From positions 1-64,000 of the forward strand of contig CAWCOL010000007.1 of NCBI GenBank assembly GCA_963797175.1: a DNA stretch of 64,000 nucleotides, in the 5' to 3' direction. Below, piece after piece: positions 20,271-30,890 of this stretch (position 1 is the first letter of the stretch; every line of letters begins with the position of its first letter). Position numbers and translations under genes: made by a program. Origin of the DNA: DATLLN01 sp963797175 (GTDB taxonomy: Bacteria > Actinomycetota > Thermoleophilia > Gaiellales > JAICJC01). The notes below the pieces were generated by a model. It ran no database searches and was not told where the DNA came from. It was given only the letters and a program-made list of their open reading frames with translations.

Positions 20271-23200
20271 GGCGCCACCCCACTCGGCCGCCGCGGCACC
20301 GCGCGGGAGAACGCCGACCGCGTCAGCAGCCCGACGCCGACGAACGCCAGCGCCACGAACAGCAGCAGGCCGGCCAGCAGCGGCAGCCATCCGGCCCGCG
20401 CGACCAGCGGCGGCTGGGCGCTGCCGGTTCCGGCGGCGACCTGCACCAGGTCTGCGGCGAGCCGGCTCAGCACGACGCCGACCAGCAGCCCGGCGGCCAG
20501 CCCGCAGCCTGCCACCAGCGCGGCCCGCAGGCGCAGCTCCGCCCGCAGGTCGGCCGGGCCGACGCCCTGCGCCTCGAGATCGAACAGCTCCGCGCGCTCG
20601 TCGCGGATCGAGCCGGCGACCGACACCAGCAGCCCGCCCAGCGCGAGCAGCAGCGCCAGCGCGGCGGCGCCCTCCAGCGCGAGCAGGATGCCGCGGGCCA
20701 GCGGATCCTCCTGCAGCCCGCGCAGGGTCCCCGCGTAGGTGGCCCGCGCCAGGTCGTCGTACGGCGGCTGGGCGAGGTCGTCCTCGAGGCGGGCCGCGCC
20801 GCCGGGGTGGCGCGCGACCAGCCACAGCTCCTGCGGCCGCACCGAGCCCGGGTCGTCGGCGCCGAGCGCCGTCGTCAGCCAGTTCTCGTCCGCCAGGGCG
20901 AAGGTCGAGCCGGCCACCGTGGGGAACCGGTCGGCGACGCCAACCACCCGGCCGGCCAGGGTCAGCCCGGCGATGGAGATCCCGATCCGCCCGTTCGCCG
21001 CCGACCGGGCCAGGTCGGCGCTCACGATCAGCGGCACCGGGTGGCCGTCGGTCGGCTGCACCGGCCGGATCAGCGTCGGCTGGACGCCGGGCACGCTGTA
21101 GCGGATGCCGCCGCTGGTCAGGGGCTGGGCGCCGCCCTTGCCGATCCACCCGCTCCAGTCTGCGACGGTCGCGCCGCCCTGCTGCAGCGGGCCCAGGGTC
21201 AGCGTGCCCCGCGGCGCGCTGAAGATCCCGCCCTCCCCGCCCTGGTGCAGCGATGAGCGCGCGCCCGCCTCGTCCTGGCCCAGCTCGACGGCGACCAGCC
21301 GCCCCGGCCCGGCGGCCCGGCCGTGCAGCACGCCGCGCCGCGGGCTGAGCCCGAGGCCGACCTGCTCGACACCGCCGTCGGGGTGGGCGAGCACCAGCGT
21401 GACGGTGACCGGGTCGCCGTCGCGGCGCACGCTGACGGAGACCGGACCGGCCCCGATCGCCGGCCCGGTCGGGTGCGGCTCCGCGCCGGGCGCGAGCGCC
21501 GATGCCGCCGGACCCGGATCGATGCCCGATCGCCCAAGCCGCAGGCTGCCCAGCCCCGTGGCGGGGATCCCGACCAGCTGCACGGCGCCGGTCGATGCGC
21601 CTCCGGTGGCGGCCGAGCCGGGCAGCCGCACGACCGGCAGCGCCAGCGAGCCACCGCCCAGCGACCCCCACCGGTCGAGGGGCGCCGCCTGGAGCGGCAG
21701 CTCCAGTGACGCGCCCTCGCGGACGACCGCATCGGCGGGCACGGCGTACGCCGCCTCGTCCACCTGCCCGCCCGTCAGCGTTGCCCGGTATGACGACGCG
21801 AGGATGCCGAGGCCAAACGCGACCGCCAGGAACCCCGCGGCGATCGATGCCGGACCGGAGTCGCGGGCCAGGGCCAGGGCGGCCAGCCGCAGGCGCAGCG
21901 GGCCGCGGCGCGCCGGCCGTTCGAGCCGCTGCATCGACCAGCCCAGCACGCGGGCGACCGCGATGCCCGCGACCAGGGCGGCGAGCAGCGGCAGCGCCGG
22001 CAGCAGCGGGTCGGCCCGGCGGGCGAGCGCGCCGGGATCGGCGCCGCCGCGGGCGAGGGCGAGCACCAGCGCGGCCGCCGCGCCCAGCGCCACCAGGTCG
22101 GCCGCGCGCCGCGCGGGCGCGCCGGACGGCACCAGCTGGACGGCCACCAGCACGCCGGTCGCCACGAGCCAACACAGTACGAGCCCGAGCAGCCCGCGCG
22201 GGCCGACGATCGAATGGGTCAGCAGATCCGCCGCGGGCAGCCCCGAGACTCCGGCGACGAACGCCCCCACCGCGACCGCGACGACGACGCCGAGCAGCAC
22301 GCCCAGCCCCGCCACCCAGCCGCTGTCGGCGATCGAGAACACGGCCAGCTGCGAGGCGCGGGCACCCCGCCGCTCCAGCCGGCGGCGCTCCGCCAGCGCA
22401 TCGCGGCGCAGCCCGACCGCGGCCAGGACGGTGAAGCCGAGCAACAGCGCCGCCGCCTCGCCGCCCACCAGCAGCATCCGCCGGCCGGCGACGCGACCCT
22501 CGGAGCGCGCCTCGAGCAGCGCCTGATCGGGGCCGGTCAGCAGCCAGCCGGTGTCGGTCTGCTGAAGCGACGTCAGCGTCCTGCCCTCGTCGCGCAGCAG
22601 GCCGTCCACCTTCCAGCTGCGGATGCCGGGCGGCAGCGGTTCGCTCCAGCTGAACGTGCGGTACGAGGTGGTGAGGCCCGGCATCAGCGCCATCGACCGC
22701 ACGCTGCCGGCCAGCAGCGTCGGCGGCGGGCGGCGCGACCCGGCGCGCTCGCCCAGGTTCGCCGTCGAGCCGAACGGCAGCGGCGAGCGCAGCACGGCGG
22801 TGCCCACGCGGACAAACGATGCGCCCTCGGTCGCCGTGTGCGGCAGGGACGGGCCGTCCACCTGGAGCACCTCGCAGCGCGTCGGCAGGCAGCTGCGCGG
22901 CAGCCTCCCGGAGGTGAGCCGGACGTACCGGCCGATGTCGTCGACCCCACCCAGCAGGACGATGCCGTGATCGAGGCGGAGCGTGCGGTACAGCACCGAC
23001 GCGGCCGGCCGGCCCGGGGCGATGCCGGCCAGGGCCGACCGCGCCCGGCGGTCGGCGGCGGCGTAGTTCTCCACCGGGCCGGCGTGCACCACCGTCAGCG
23101 CCCTCTGCGCCACCGGCAGCCGCTCCACCGCCCGGTCGAGGGCGCGCTCGGAGGCGACCGCGCCGCCCGAGGAGGTCGCGCCCAGCATCGCGACGGCCGC

Positions 23201-23314
23201 GCCCACCCCGACCGCCGCGAGCAGGCCCCGGCCGGGCCGGGCGGCGACGCGGGCGCGCACCAGCCGCAGCGGGGCCATCAGCGCACGCGCACGGGAGGCC
23301 GGCGAGGGCTTCAT
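20267..23314 (-). CDS. FtsX-like ABC permease, large
   Basis: 1015 residues. One N-terminal membrane helix, a large outer domain, a central block of several helices (about residues 270-480), a second large outer domain, and three C-terminal helices make an FtsX/MacB-type permease, probably a tandem of two units in one chain. ATG 23312-23314 is preferred: a promoter (TTGACC at 23346-23351, TAGGAT at 23323-23328, 17-bp spacer) ends eight bases before it, and the upstream GTG at 23344 would lie within the promoter. The exported substrate is unknown. Confidence 0.85.
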   Translation of the reverse strand: MKPSPASRARALMAPLRLVRARVAARPGRGLLAAVGVGAAVAMLGATSSGGAVASERALDRAVERLPVAQRALTVVHAGPVENYAAADRRARSALAGIAPGRPAASVLYRTLRLDHGIVLLGGVDDIGRYVRLTSGRLPRSCLPTRCEVLQVDGPSLPHTATEGASFVRVGTAVLRSPLPFGSTANLGERAGSRRPPPTLLAGSVRSMALMPGLTTSYRTFSWSEPLPPGIRSWKVDGLLRDEGRTLTSLQQTDTGWLLTGPDQALLEARSEGRVAGRRMLLVGGEAAALLLGFTVLAAVGLRRDALAERRRLERRGARASQLAVFSIADSGWVAGLGVLLGVVVAVAVGAFVAGVSGLPAADLLTHSIVGPRGLLGLVLCWLVATGVLVAVQLVPSGAPARRAADLVALGAAAALVLALARGGADPGALARRADPLLPALPLLAALVAGIAVARVLGWSMQRLERPARRGPLRLRLAALALARDSGPASIAAGFLAVAFGLGILASSYRATLTGGQVDEAAYAVPADAVVREGASLELPLQAAPLDRWGSLGGGSLALPVVRLPGSAATGGASTGAVQLVGIPATGLGSLRLGRSGIDPGPAASALAPGAEPHPTGPAIGAGPVSVSVRRDGDPVTVTLVLAHPDGGVEQVGLGLSPRRGVLHGRAAGPGRLVAVELGQDEAGARSSLHQGGEGGIFSAPRGTLTLGPLQQGGATVADWSGWIGKGGAQPLTSGGIRYSVPGVQPTLIRPVQPTDGHPVPLIVSADLARSAANGRIGISIAGLTLAGRVVGVADRFPTVAGSTFALADENWLTTALGADDPGSVRPQELWLVARHPGGAARLEDDLAQPPYDDLARATYAGTLRGLQEDPLARGILLALEGAAALALLLALGGLLVSVAGSIRDERAELFDLEAQGVGPADLRAELRLRAALVAGCGLAAGLLVGVVLSRLAADLVQVAAGTGSAQPPLVARAGWLPLLAGLLLFVALAFVGVGLLTRSAFSRAVPRRPSGVAP

Positions 23315-23322
23315 CAGAACCG

Positions 23323-23351
23323 ATCCTACTAATCGGCTCGACACTGGTCAA
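23323..23351 (-). promoter_or_regulatory. Promoter of the FtsX-type exporter operon
   Basis: Minus strand: TTGACC, 17-bp spacer, TAGGAT; the start codon is 8 bp downstream, so the message is leaderless or nearly so. The spacer begins AGTGTCGAG, similar to the GGTGTCGGG of the divergent promoter. Confidence 0.6.
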
Positions 23352-23409
23352 GATCGTTCGCCTGTGTTCGAGAACGACAAATGAGGGTATGAAACACAGG
23401 TGTCTGCGG

Positions 23410-23438
23410 TTGACCGGTGTCGGGTTCGTCGCTAGGCT
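23410..23438 (+). promoter_or_regulatory. Promoter of the CGNR regulator gene
   Basis: Plus strand: TTGACC (23410-23415), 17-bp spacer, TAGGCT (23433-23438), then ATG at 23449. It faces the exporter promoter about 60 bp away and shares its -35 and GTGTCG spacer motif, so both may respond to the same factor, possibly the CGNR protein itself. Confidence 0.6.
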
Positions 23439-23448
23439 CGGATCCGTC

Positions 23449-24027
23449 ATGGATCTCGGACCCGAGCCCTGGAAGTTCGACCCCGGCGATCGCGACCCGC
23501 CCCCGACGGACGCGCTGCGCACCGTGTCGGCGCTGGTGAACACCATCAACCACGGAGTGGACGACTCGCTCGACCGGCCGGGGACCCTGGAGCTGTGGCT
23601 GCGCGAGTTCGGGCTGCCGGGCGGCGAGACGCCGGCCAGCACGTCGGACGTCGCCCGCACGCGCGAGCTGCGCGAGGCGCTGCGGCTGCTGATGCAGGCC
23701 AACGACGGCCGACCGGTGGCCACGGACGCGGCGCTCCGCACCCTCGAGCGCACCGCCCGCGCCGGCCAGCTGACGATCGCGTTCCCGGCGGGCGGCGAGC
23801 CGGCTCTGGTGCCCCTCGACCCGGGCGTGGACGGCGCCCTCGCCCAGATCGTCGGGTTCGTCTACACGGCGATGGCCGACGGCAGCTGGCCGCGGATGAA
23901 GGCGTGCCGGCGCTGCGGATGGTCGTACTACGACCACTCCCGCAACCGCTCCAGCTCGTGGTGCTCGATGCGCTACTGCGGCAACCGCACCAAGACGACG
24001 GCCTACCGCCGCCGCCGCGCCGCCTGA
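23449..24027 (+). CDS. CGNR zinc-finger / ABATE-domain putative regulator
   Basis: 192 residues. An N-terminal ABATE-like region (LVNTINHGVDD ... LWLREFG) precedes a C-terminal zinc finger with cysteines in CRRCGWSYYD and WCSMRYCGNRTKT, the CGNR signature, ending in a basic tail. Such proteins are thought to be stress- or drug-responsive DNA-binding regulators. It is divergent from the FtsX-type exporter, so control of that exporter is a reasonable inference. Confidence 0.88.
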   Translation: MDLGPEPWKFDPGDRDPPPTDALRTVSALVNTINHGVDDSLDRPGTLELWLREFGLPGGETPASTSDVARTRELREALRLLMQANDGRPVATDAALRTLERTARAGQLTIAFPAGGEPALVPLDPGVDGALAQIVGFVYTAMADGSWPRMKACRRCGWSYYDHSRNRSSSWCSMRYCGNRTKTTAYRRRRAA

Positions 24028-24053
24028 CCTCCGCGCGCCTATGATCGCGGTCG

Positions 24054-25433
<1,380 letters not shown>

Positions 25434-25436
25434 CGG

Positions 25437-27338
25437 TCAGCGGTGTTCGCAGTCCGCCGGGTGCGGCGGCGGCACGTCCAGCGCGGGGTTGCGGTCGAAG
25501 AACCCGACCGGCCGCAGGTGGAAGCCGCAGTAGGCCACCGGCATCACCGGCCAGTCCTCGAGCCGCGGCACGTGGTGCGCGCCGAACGTGTACCAGAGCA
25601 CGACGTCCTCGCCGTCGAGCGCACGGTCGCCGGCCGTCCAGCGAGCCAGACCGTCGCCCCCAGGGTGCTGGTTCGGGTACTCGCCGGCCGGATAGCGCTC
25701 GTCGCGGCGGTACGGCGTAACCCACAGGTGGTGGTCGAGAAACCGGGCGCGGCGGCGGAAGCTCGAGCCGGGCTGCGCCATCGGCAGGACGTTGTCTCCG
25801 GGGACGAGCTCATATGACGTGCGCCCGCCCATGCGGTTCTCGCGGCGCGTGCTCTCGACCCGCCAGCGGCGTGCGGTCAGCGGCGAGACCTGCCGGGCCG
25901 CCGCCGACTCGGTGGCCAGCACGCGGCGGTCGGAGACGAAGGCGCTGCCGTCGGGGTTGTCGTCCCCGTCCGGGAGCGCGACCGCCTCGATCTCGACCGG
26001 CACGTTGGCCGTCCCGTCCACATCCATGTCCAGGCGCGCCGTGAAGAAATGCTGGTGGTAGCCGGAGGCGACGCCGGGCAGCACCTCGGTGGCGTGTCGC
26101 CCCGGCTGCCCGGCCGGGACGCCCGCGGTGTGCACGATGCCCGTCAGCTTGCCCTCGAACTGGATCGTCCCGTCCTGGTACAGGTACCAGAAGAAGCCGT
26201 ACTCGTAGTTGCCTACGGTGGCGACACAGGAGACCACGAGACGCCGCGACCGGGCGACGTCGTGCCGCATCGAGTGGTCGTCCCGGTGCTTCCAGAGGAT
26301 GCCGTAGTCCTCCTCGTGGATGCAGATCGTGTTGCCCAGTTCGACGACGTTGCCGCTGGTGTCGACGAAGGCGGAGTCCAGATAGCGGATCTCCCCCACG
26401 CAGTCGCAGCCGAGCTCGAGCTGGTTGACCAGCGGCCCCAGCCCGTACTCGCCGATGTCGAACACGTTCTTGAAGTGCACGGTGGGGTTGGGGTCGCCGT
26501 AGGGGATGACCAGCTCGGCGATCGACGCACGGTGGCAGATCGAGCGCGGCTCGGCGCCGTCCTGGTAGGCCAGCTCGTGCAGCACCAGGCCCTCGCGGTT
26601 GGAGAACCCCACGCGCATGCTCCACCGTTGCCAGCGCAGCTCGCGTCCGTCGAGGGTGAAGCTGGGGCCGTCGGGCTGGGTGATCTCGAGCGCCCGCTGG
26701 TCGTCGCGGTACGGCGAGCCGCCGCCATCGCGGTAGTCGCCGGACTGGTCGGGCAGCGGCAGCGGGTCGCCGTCATCCACCCGCACCACGGTCATCGAGC
26801 TCAGGTCGACGAGCGCCACCAGTCGCCCGATCGGCCGTGCGTAGGGGTTGGGGTCGTCGTCCGCCGCGCGCAGCCATGAGAGGCAACGGACGAGCCGGCC
26901 CGGCCCGGCCTCGAAGTCGCCGACCGTCCACGGCTCGATGTGCACCAGAGCCACGGCGTCGCCGGTGATCCCGCGCCGGGCGAGCGCCGCGAGGTAGCGC
27001 TGGTCGGTGCGGGCGGCCTCCGCCGCCTCGACGAACTCGTCCGCCGACACGGCCGGCTGCATCCCGCCCAGCGGCGTCCAGCGCGAGACCCGCTGATCGC
27101 CCAGGGCCACCACGCACTCGTACGCCGCGCTGTCCGCGGTGTCGAGCAGCACCAGCAGCGCCTCCCGCTCCGGCGCACGGCCGCCGTCACGCCACGCCGT
27201 CAGCTCGGCCTTGTCCGGCTCGAGCAGATCGACGCAGCAGAACCGCACGCCCTCGGACAGCTGCCGCTCACGCCGCGCGACCGACACGGCCAGCGCCAGC
27301 TCGGCGGGGGTCAGCGGATCGAGCGGGTGGGTCGTCAT
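25437..27338 (-). CDS. Copper-containing primary amine oxidase
   Basis: 633 residues. It oxidises primary amines to aldehydes with release of ammonia and H2O2, using topaquinone. The cofactor tyrosine is Tyr378 in TVGNYEYGF; the probable catalytic base is Asp294 in FDIGEYGLG; copper ligands are His428 and His430 in GYHQHFF plus a third His in LDHHLWVTPY. No signal peptide, so it is cytoplasmic. It ends a minus-strand run after Rid and DUF1028, with a 38-bp gap. Aromatic amines are likely substrates, given the neighbouring tryptophanase-type enzyme. Confidence 0.93.
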   Translation of the reverse strand: MTTHPLDPLTPAELALAVSVARRERQLSEGVRFCCVDLLEPDKAELTAWRDGGRAPEREALLVLLDTADSAAYECVVALGDQRVSRWTPLGGMQPAVSADEFVEAAEAARTDQRYLAALARRGITGDAVALVHIEPWTVGDFEAGPGRLVRCLSWLRAADDDPNPYARPIGRLVALVDLSSMTVVRVDDGDPLPLPDQSGDYRDGGGSPYRDDQRALEITQPDGPSFTLDGRELRWQRWSMRVGFSNREGLVLHELAYQDGAEPRSICHRASIAELVIPYGDPNPTVHFKNVFDIGEYGLGPLVNQLELGCDCVGEIRYLDSAFVDTSGNVVELGNTICIHEEDYGILWKHRDDHSMRHDVARSRRLVVSCVATVGNYEYGFFWYLYQDGTIQFEGKLTGIVHTAGVPAGQPGRHATEVLPGVASGYHQHFFTARLDMDVDGTANVPVEIEAVALPDGDDNPDGSAFVSDRRVLATESAAARQVSPLTARRWRVESTRRENRMGGRTSYELVPGDNVLPMAQPGSSFRRRARFLDHHLWVTPYRRDERYPAGEYPNQHPGGDGLARWTAGDRALDGEDVVLWYTFGAHHVPRLEDWPVMPVAYCGFHLRPVGFFDRNPALDVPPPHPADCEHR

Positions 27339-27376
27339 CGGGCGGCTCCTCGGAGGTGGGGATCGTCGCGCATGGC

Positions 27377-28045
27377 TCAGGCTCCGGGCACGCCGAACCC
27401 CGGCGCACCGTCGGGGTCGAGCGCGCGCACGACGTAGTCGTCGATCTGCGGCTCCCAGACATCCCAGAGCATTCTCAACTGGTTGATCGGGTCGTCATTC
27501 CAGTCCACGCGCAGGTCGACGACGGGCCACGACTCGCGGTCACAGACGACCAGCCCGGCCGAGCGCACCGGTCCCTCCTCGCCGCCCGCGTCGAGTCCCG
27601 CGCGCAGGCCGGCGAGCAGCCGCGCGCCCAGGTGGTCGCCGGCAGCCCGCGCGAACGCCTCGCCCATCGCCCGGGGCACGCCATCCGACGCGAGCAGGTT
27701 GCCCGCCGCTGCGAAGTCCTGACCTGCGAGATCGCCGTGACGGCCGAGCGTGCGCGCCCCGGACCGGCAGGCCGACCGGCCCGCGCGGTCGACCGCCGTC
27801 AGCTGGCGCCACTCGAAGCCCGGCTCTCCCCCGAGCGAGGCGATCGCCTCGTCAGGGGCATCGCCGGCGGCGAGCCGGTCGAGCAGCCGCGGGCCGAGCC
27901 GCGGGTCGGTCACGTTCTGGCTGCCGACGGCGCCGACCCCGGCGCGGACGTGCGCGCAGCGGGCGGCCACCGCGGGACTGGACGAGGACACGGCGATGCC
28001 GAGCATGCCGGTGCGCTCGCAGCGCCCGGCCAGCGAGAACGTCAC
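27377..28045 (-). CDS. DUF1028 family protein (Ntn-hydrolase-like)
   Basis: 222 residues from GTG 28043-28045, overlapping the rid gene stop (GTGA). The N-terminus TFSLAGRCERTGMLGIAVSS and the segments VGAVGSQNVTDPRLGPRLLD and AGNLLAS mark DUF1028, a family with an Ntn-hydrolase-like fold and no firmly known reaction. A peptidoglycan-binding-like tail (WPVVDLRVDWNDDPINQLR) is present. Operon position suggests a role in amine or ureide breakdown. Confidence 0.85.
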   Translation of the reverse strand: MTFSLAGRCERTGMLGIAVSSSSPAVAARCAHVRAGVGAVGSQNVTDPRLGPRLLDRLAAGDAPDEAIASLGGEPGFEWRQLTAVDRAGRSACRSGARTLGRHGDLAGQDFAAAGNLLASDGVPRAMGEAFARAAGDHLGARLLAGLRAGLDAGGEEGPVRSAGLVVCDRESWPVVDLRVDWNDDPINQLRMLWDVWEPQIDDYVVRALDPDGAPGFGVPGA

Positions 28046-28464
28046 GTCGAGCGCTCCTCCGGGATCACGGCCGTGGCGTCGATCTCGACCACCCACTCGG
28101 GCCGGGCGAGCGCGCTCACGACCAGGCCGGTCGAGACCGGGAACACGCCCTTCAGCCAGCGGCCCATCACGCGGTAGACCGGCTCGCGGTAGCGGATGTC
28201 GGTCAGGTAGATGACGACCTTGACCACGTCCTCCATGCGCGCGCCCGACTCCTCGAGCAGCATCGCGATGTTCGCCATCGCCTGCTCCGCCTGCGCCTCG
28301 ACGTCTCCCGCGCCGACCGACTCGCGGGTGTCGAGATCCTGGCCGATCTGGCCCCGCAGGTACACCGTGTTCCCTGCGACGACGGCCTGGCAGAGATCGT
28401 TGTCCAGGTTCTGCTCGGGATACGTCTCGCGGGTGTTGAACGGGCGGATGCGGCGGTGGCTCAT
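28042..28464 (-). CDS. RidA/YjgF/UK114 family protein
   Basis: 140 residues of the Rid fold, ending with RPEWVVEIDATAVIP. RidA proper hydrolyses reactive enamine/imine intermediates using a conserved Arg; by eye the matching position here is Thr in VSTGLVVSAL, so it may belong to another Rid subgroup with a different or unknown activity. It is 21 bp downstream of coaX and coupled to the DUF1028 gene. Imines from amine oxidation nearby would be sensible substrates, but this is inference. Confidence 0.88.
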   Translation of the reverse strand: MSHRRIRPFNTRETYPEQNLDNDLCQAVVAGNTVYLRGQIGQDLDTRESVGAGDVEAQAEQAMANIAMLLEESGARMEDVVKVVIYLTDIRYREPVYRVMGRWLKGVFPVSTGLVVSALARPEWVVEIDATAVIPEERST

Positions 28465-28485
28465 GCGGCGGAGTATCTCCTGGCT

Positions 28486-29253
28486 CTACCGGTTGTTGCG
28501 CTGCCAGATCAGGCGGAGGCCGTCGAGCGTGAGCCATGGCTCGACGCGCTCGACCGTCTCGCAGTGGGGCACGATCACCGAGGCGAGGCCGCCGGTCGCG
28601 ACCACGCTGGTCGCGTCGCCCAGCTCGGCGCGGAACCGGCGCACCATCCCGTCCACCAGGCCGGCGAAGCCGAAGACCGCTCCCGACTGCATGTTCTCGG
28701 CCGTGTTCTTGCCGACGGCGGCCCGCGGGGCGGCCAGCTCGATCCCGAACAGCCGCGCGGCCCGCGCACCGAGCGCGCCGACGGCCACCTCGACCCCGGG
28801 GGCGATCGCGCCGCCGACGAACTCCCCTCCGGCCGACACCGCGTCGAAGTTGATCGCGGTGCCGAAATCCACAACGACCAGCGGCCCGGGCATCAGCGCC
28901 AGCGCGGCGACGCAGTTGGCGACGCGGTCGGGACCGACCTCGTGCGGGCTGTCCACCAGCAGCGGCAGCCCGGTGCGCACCCCCGGCCCGACGATCAGCG
29001 CCTCGTGCCCGAGGTGCGTCCGCGCCATCTCCGCCAGGCCGGCGGCGATCTGCGGCACGCCGGAGGAGGCCGCCGTCGCCGTCACGTCGGCGAACGACCG
29101 GCCGCGGATGGCGAGCAGGCCGGACAGCTCAACGGCCAGCTCGTCGGCCGTGCGCGACGGCACGCTGGTGGTGCGCCAGTGCTCCGCCAGCCGGTCGCCC
29201 TCGTAGAGGCCGACAACCGTCTGCGTGTTGCCGACGTCGAGGGCGAGCAGCAT
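28486..29253 (-). CDS. coaX: Type III pantothenate kinase
   Basis: 255 residues. It makes the first phosphorylation in coenzyme A synthesis. The actin-like ATPase fold shows the phosphate loop LLALDVGNTQTVVG at the very start, GPDRVANCVAAL, VVDFGTAINFDAV and the PRAAVGKNTAENMQSG loop. ATG 29251-29253 is 16 bp after the DUF2469 gene. Housekeeping gene in a folK-to-amine-oxidase run. Confidence 0.94.
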   Translation of the reverse strand: MLLALDVGNTQTVVGLYEGDRLAEHWRTTSVPSRTADELAVELSGLLAIRGRSFADVTATAASSGVPQIAAGLAEMARTHLGHEALIVGPGVRTGLPLLVDSPHEVGPDRVANCVAALALMPGPLVVVDFGTAINFDAVSAGGEFVGGAIAPGVEVAVGALGARAARLFGIELAAPRAAVGKNTAENMQSGAVFGFAGLVDGMVRRFRAELGDATSVVATGGLASVIVPHCETVERVEPWLTLDGLRLIWQRNNR

Positions 29254-29269
29254 CGAGCGTTGCGCCGGG

Positions 29270-29608
29270 CTACTCGTCGTTCAGCTCGAAGCCGATCGGC
29301 AGGGTGGTGTCCACCTCACCGTCCGTCTTCAGCTCCTCGATGGTCACGTCCTGCGTGGTGTGCACCTCGGTGCGAGGAAGGATCCGGCTGGGACGGTTCT
29401 TGTCCCAGACCCACACGTCCTCCATGGTCAGGTGGCAGAGCGGGTAGGACGCCTGGTGCGTGTGCTCGACCTGGAGCCGGTTGCAGAGATACGTTGCCTC
29501 GGCGGTCAACACGCAGTAGCGGAACAGCCCGAAGACCGTGGCGTACTCGCGCTTGAGCCGCAGCTCCAGCTCGGCGTCGTATTCCTCGAGATCGTCGATG
29601 TGAGACAT
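29270..29608 (-). CDS. DUF2469 family protein
   Basis: 112 residues. The N-terminal DLEEYDAELELRLKREY and the later LTMEDVWVWDKNRPSR and VHTTQDVTIEEL fit DUF2469, a small actinobacterial family of unknown function. Acidic, no membrane helix. Between the GST and coaX genes, 26 and 16 bp gaps. Confidence 0.75.
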   Translation of the reverse strand: MSHIDDLEEYDAELELRLKREYATVFGLFRYCVLTAEATYLCNRLQVEHTHQASYPLCHLTMEDVWVWDKNRPSRILPRTEVHTTQDVTIEELKTDGEVDTTLPIGFELNDE

Positions 29609-29634
29609 GGCTCGAAGTGTACGCCCTCAGCCGA

Positions 29635-30258
29635 TCACTGCACGGGTTCGGCCCGGGCAAAGGCCGGGCGCGCCATCAGCGTGTCGCGCCAGCGCCGCAG
29701 ATTCGGATACGGGGTCAGATCCATGCCCGTGTGCGTCGTGCGGTAGAGGGCCGGTGCGGCGGCGCAGTCGGCGATCGTGAACCTCCCCAGCGCGTAGCCG
29801 CCGGGATCCACCAGCCCGTCGAAGCGCCGCATCGTCTCGGCGACCTCGCCGGCCCGGCGCACCGCGGCCTCGGGATCGGGCGGCGCCCCGCCGAACCCCT
29901 CCTCCGGGGTGAACCCGAGCGCGAACACCTCGACGGAGAACAGCGCCGGCCGCAGCGTCAGCGAGTACCGGTCGAGCAGCTCATCGATCGGCGCGCGCAG
30001 CCGCGGGTTCGCCGGGTAGAGCTCCTCGCCGCCGTAGGCGTTCGCGAGATACCGCAGGATCGCGTTGGATTCGGTCAGGATGAGGTCGCCGTCCAGCAGC
30101 GTGGGGATGCCGGCGAGCGGGTTCAGCTCCACGTAGTCGGCCGGCCGGGGGCGGCGCATCGGCACCTCGCGGCGCTCGTAGGGCTGGCCCAGCTCCTCCA
30201 GCAGGAACCGCACCTTGAGGGCGTTGGACGAGATCGGGTGGTCGTAGAGAACCAGCAC
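29635..30258 (-). CDS. Glutathione S-transferase family protein
   Basis: 207 residues. Thioredoxin-like N-domain (MLVLYDHPISSNALKVRFLL, then the cis-Pro site AGIPTLLDGDLILTESNAIL) and an all-helical C-domain (GRFTIADCAAAPALY). The Ser in ISSNA is a possible thiol-activating residue. Actinobacteria usually lack glutathione, so the thiol substrate may be mycothiol or another compound; reaction unknown. Confidence 0.85.
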   Translation of the reverse strand: MLVLYDHPISSNALKVRFLLEELGQPYERREVPMRRPRPADYVELNPLAGIPTLLDGDLILTESNAILRYLANAYGGEELYPANPRLRAPIDELLDRYSLTLRPALFSVEVFALGFTPEEGFGGAPPDPEAAVRRAGEVAETMRRFDGLVDPGGYALGRFTIADCAAAPALYRTTHTGMDLTPYPNLRRWRDTLMARPAFARAEPVQ

Positions 30259-30286
30259 GCGGGCGAGCGTACACCAGCGCGATCGG

Positions 30287-30787
30287 TCAGAGCGTGCCCG
30301 CGGGGCGGACGCCCTGGGACGGCAGCCGCGCCAGCCGCGCAGCGACCGTCTGGCCGGCGAGGTCGAGGCCGGGATCGAGGTCGGCCAGCGGCCGCAGCGC
30401 GAACTCCCGCTCGGCGAGCCGCGGATGCGGCAGCGTCAGCCGCTCGCTCTCGCACTCGACCCCGGCGTACACGAGCAGGTCGAGGTCGAGCGTCCGCGGC
30501 CCGAACCGCACCGACCGCTCGCGCCCGAACCGCGCCTCGATCGCGAGCAGGCCGTCCAGCAGCGCGAGCGGCTCGAGCGCCGTGTGCAGGCGGGCCACGG
30601 CGTTCAGGAACGGCGGCTGGTCGAGGTAGCCGATCGGGTCGGTCTCGTACAGCGGGGAGACGGCCGCAACGGTGCCCAGCCCATCCAGTGCGGCGACGGC
30701 GCCGGCGAGGGTGCCGCGGGCGTCGCCCAGGTTGCTGCCGAGCCCGATGTACGCGGGTGTCACCCGGAGGGGTGGTCTTTCGTCCAT
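30287..30787 (-). CDS. folK: 2-amino-4-hydroxy-6-hydroxymethyldihydropteridine pyrophosphokinase
   Basis: 166 residues. It transfers pyrophosphate from ATP in folate synthesis, just before FolP. Signature regions: PAYIGLGSNLGDARG at the N-terminus, VSPLYETDPIGY, and the HPPK motif RFGPRTLDLDLLVYAG with LTLPHPRLAEREFAL. ATG 30785-30787 is chosen; a GTG eight codons inside is possible. It lies 1.4 kb from folB and is separated from it by a response regulator gene, the 92-bp repeat and a small membrane protein gene. Confidence 0.92.
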   Translation of the reverse strand: MDERPPLRVTPAYIGLGSNLGDARGTLAGAVAALDGLGTVAAVSPLYETDPIGYLDQPPFLNAVARLHTALEPLALLDGLLAIEARFGRERSVRFGPRTLDLDLLVYAGVECESERLTLPHPRLAEREFALRPLADLDPGLDLAGQTVAARLARLPSQGVRPAGTL

Positions 30788-30890
30788 GGCCCTTAACATT
30801 TCCTCACAAATAGCCCATGCTGAGGAACACTGGAGGGCGGCGTCCGACCCCGACGCCTCCCACGGTGTCTTCGCAAGGATGGATGGTGCC

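Noticed and set aside
23314..23344. Upstream GTG start for the permease at 23342-23344
   Set aside because: It would place the start inside the promoter (between -10 and -35). The ATG at 23314, just after the -10 box, fits better.
18771..23753. A 1660-codon open frame on the minus strand
   Set aside because: Only its last 499 codons are a real gene. The rest is out of frame with the FtsX-like permease gene and reads as Arg/Ala/Gly-rich shadow sequence.
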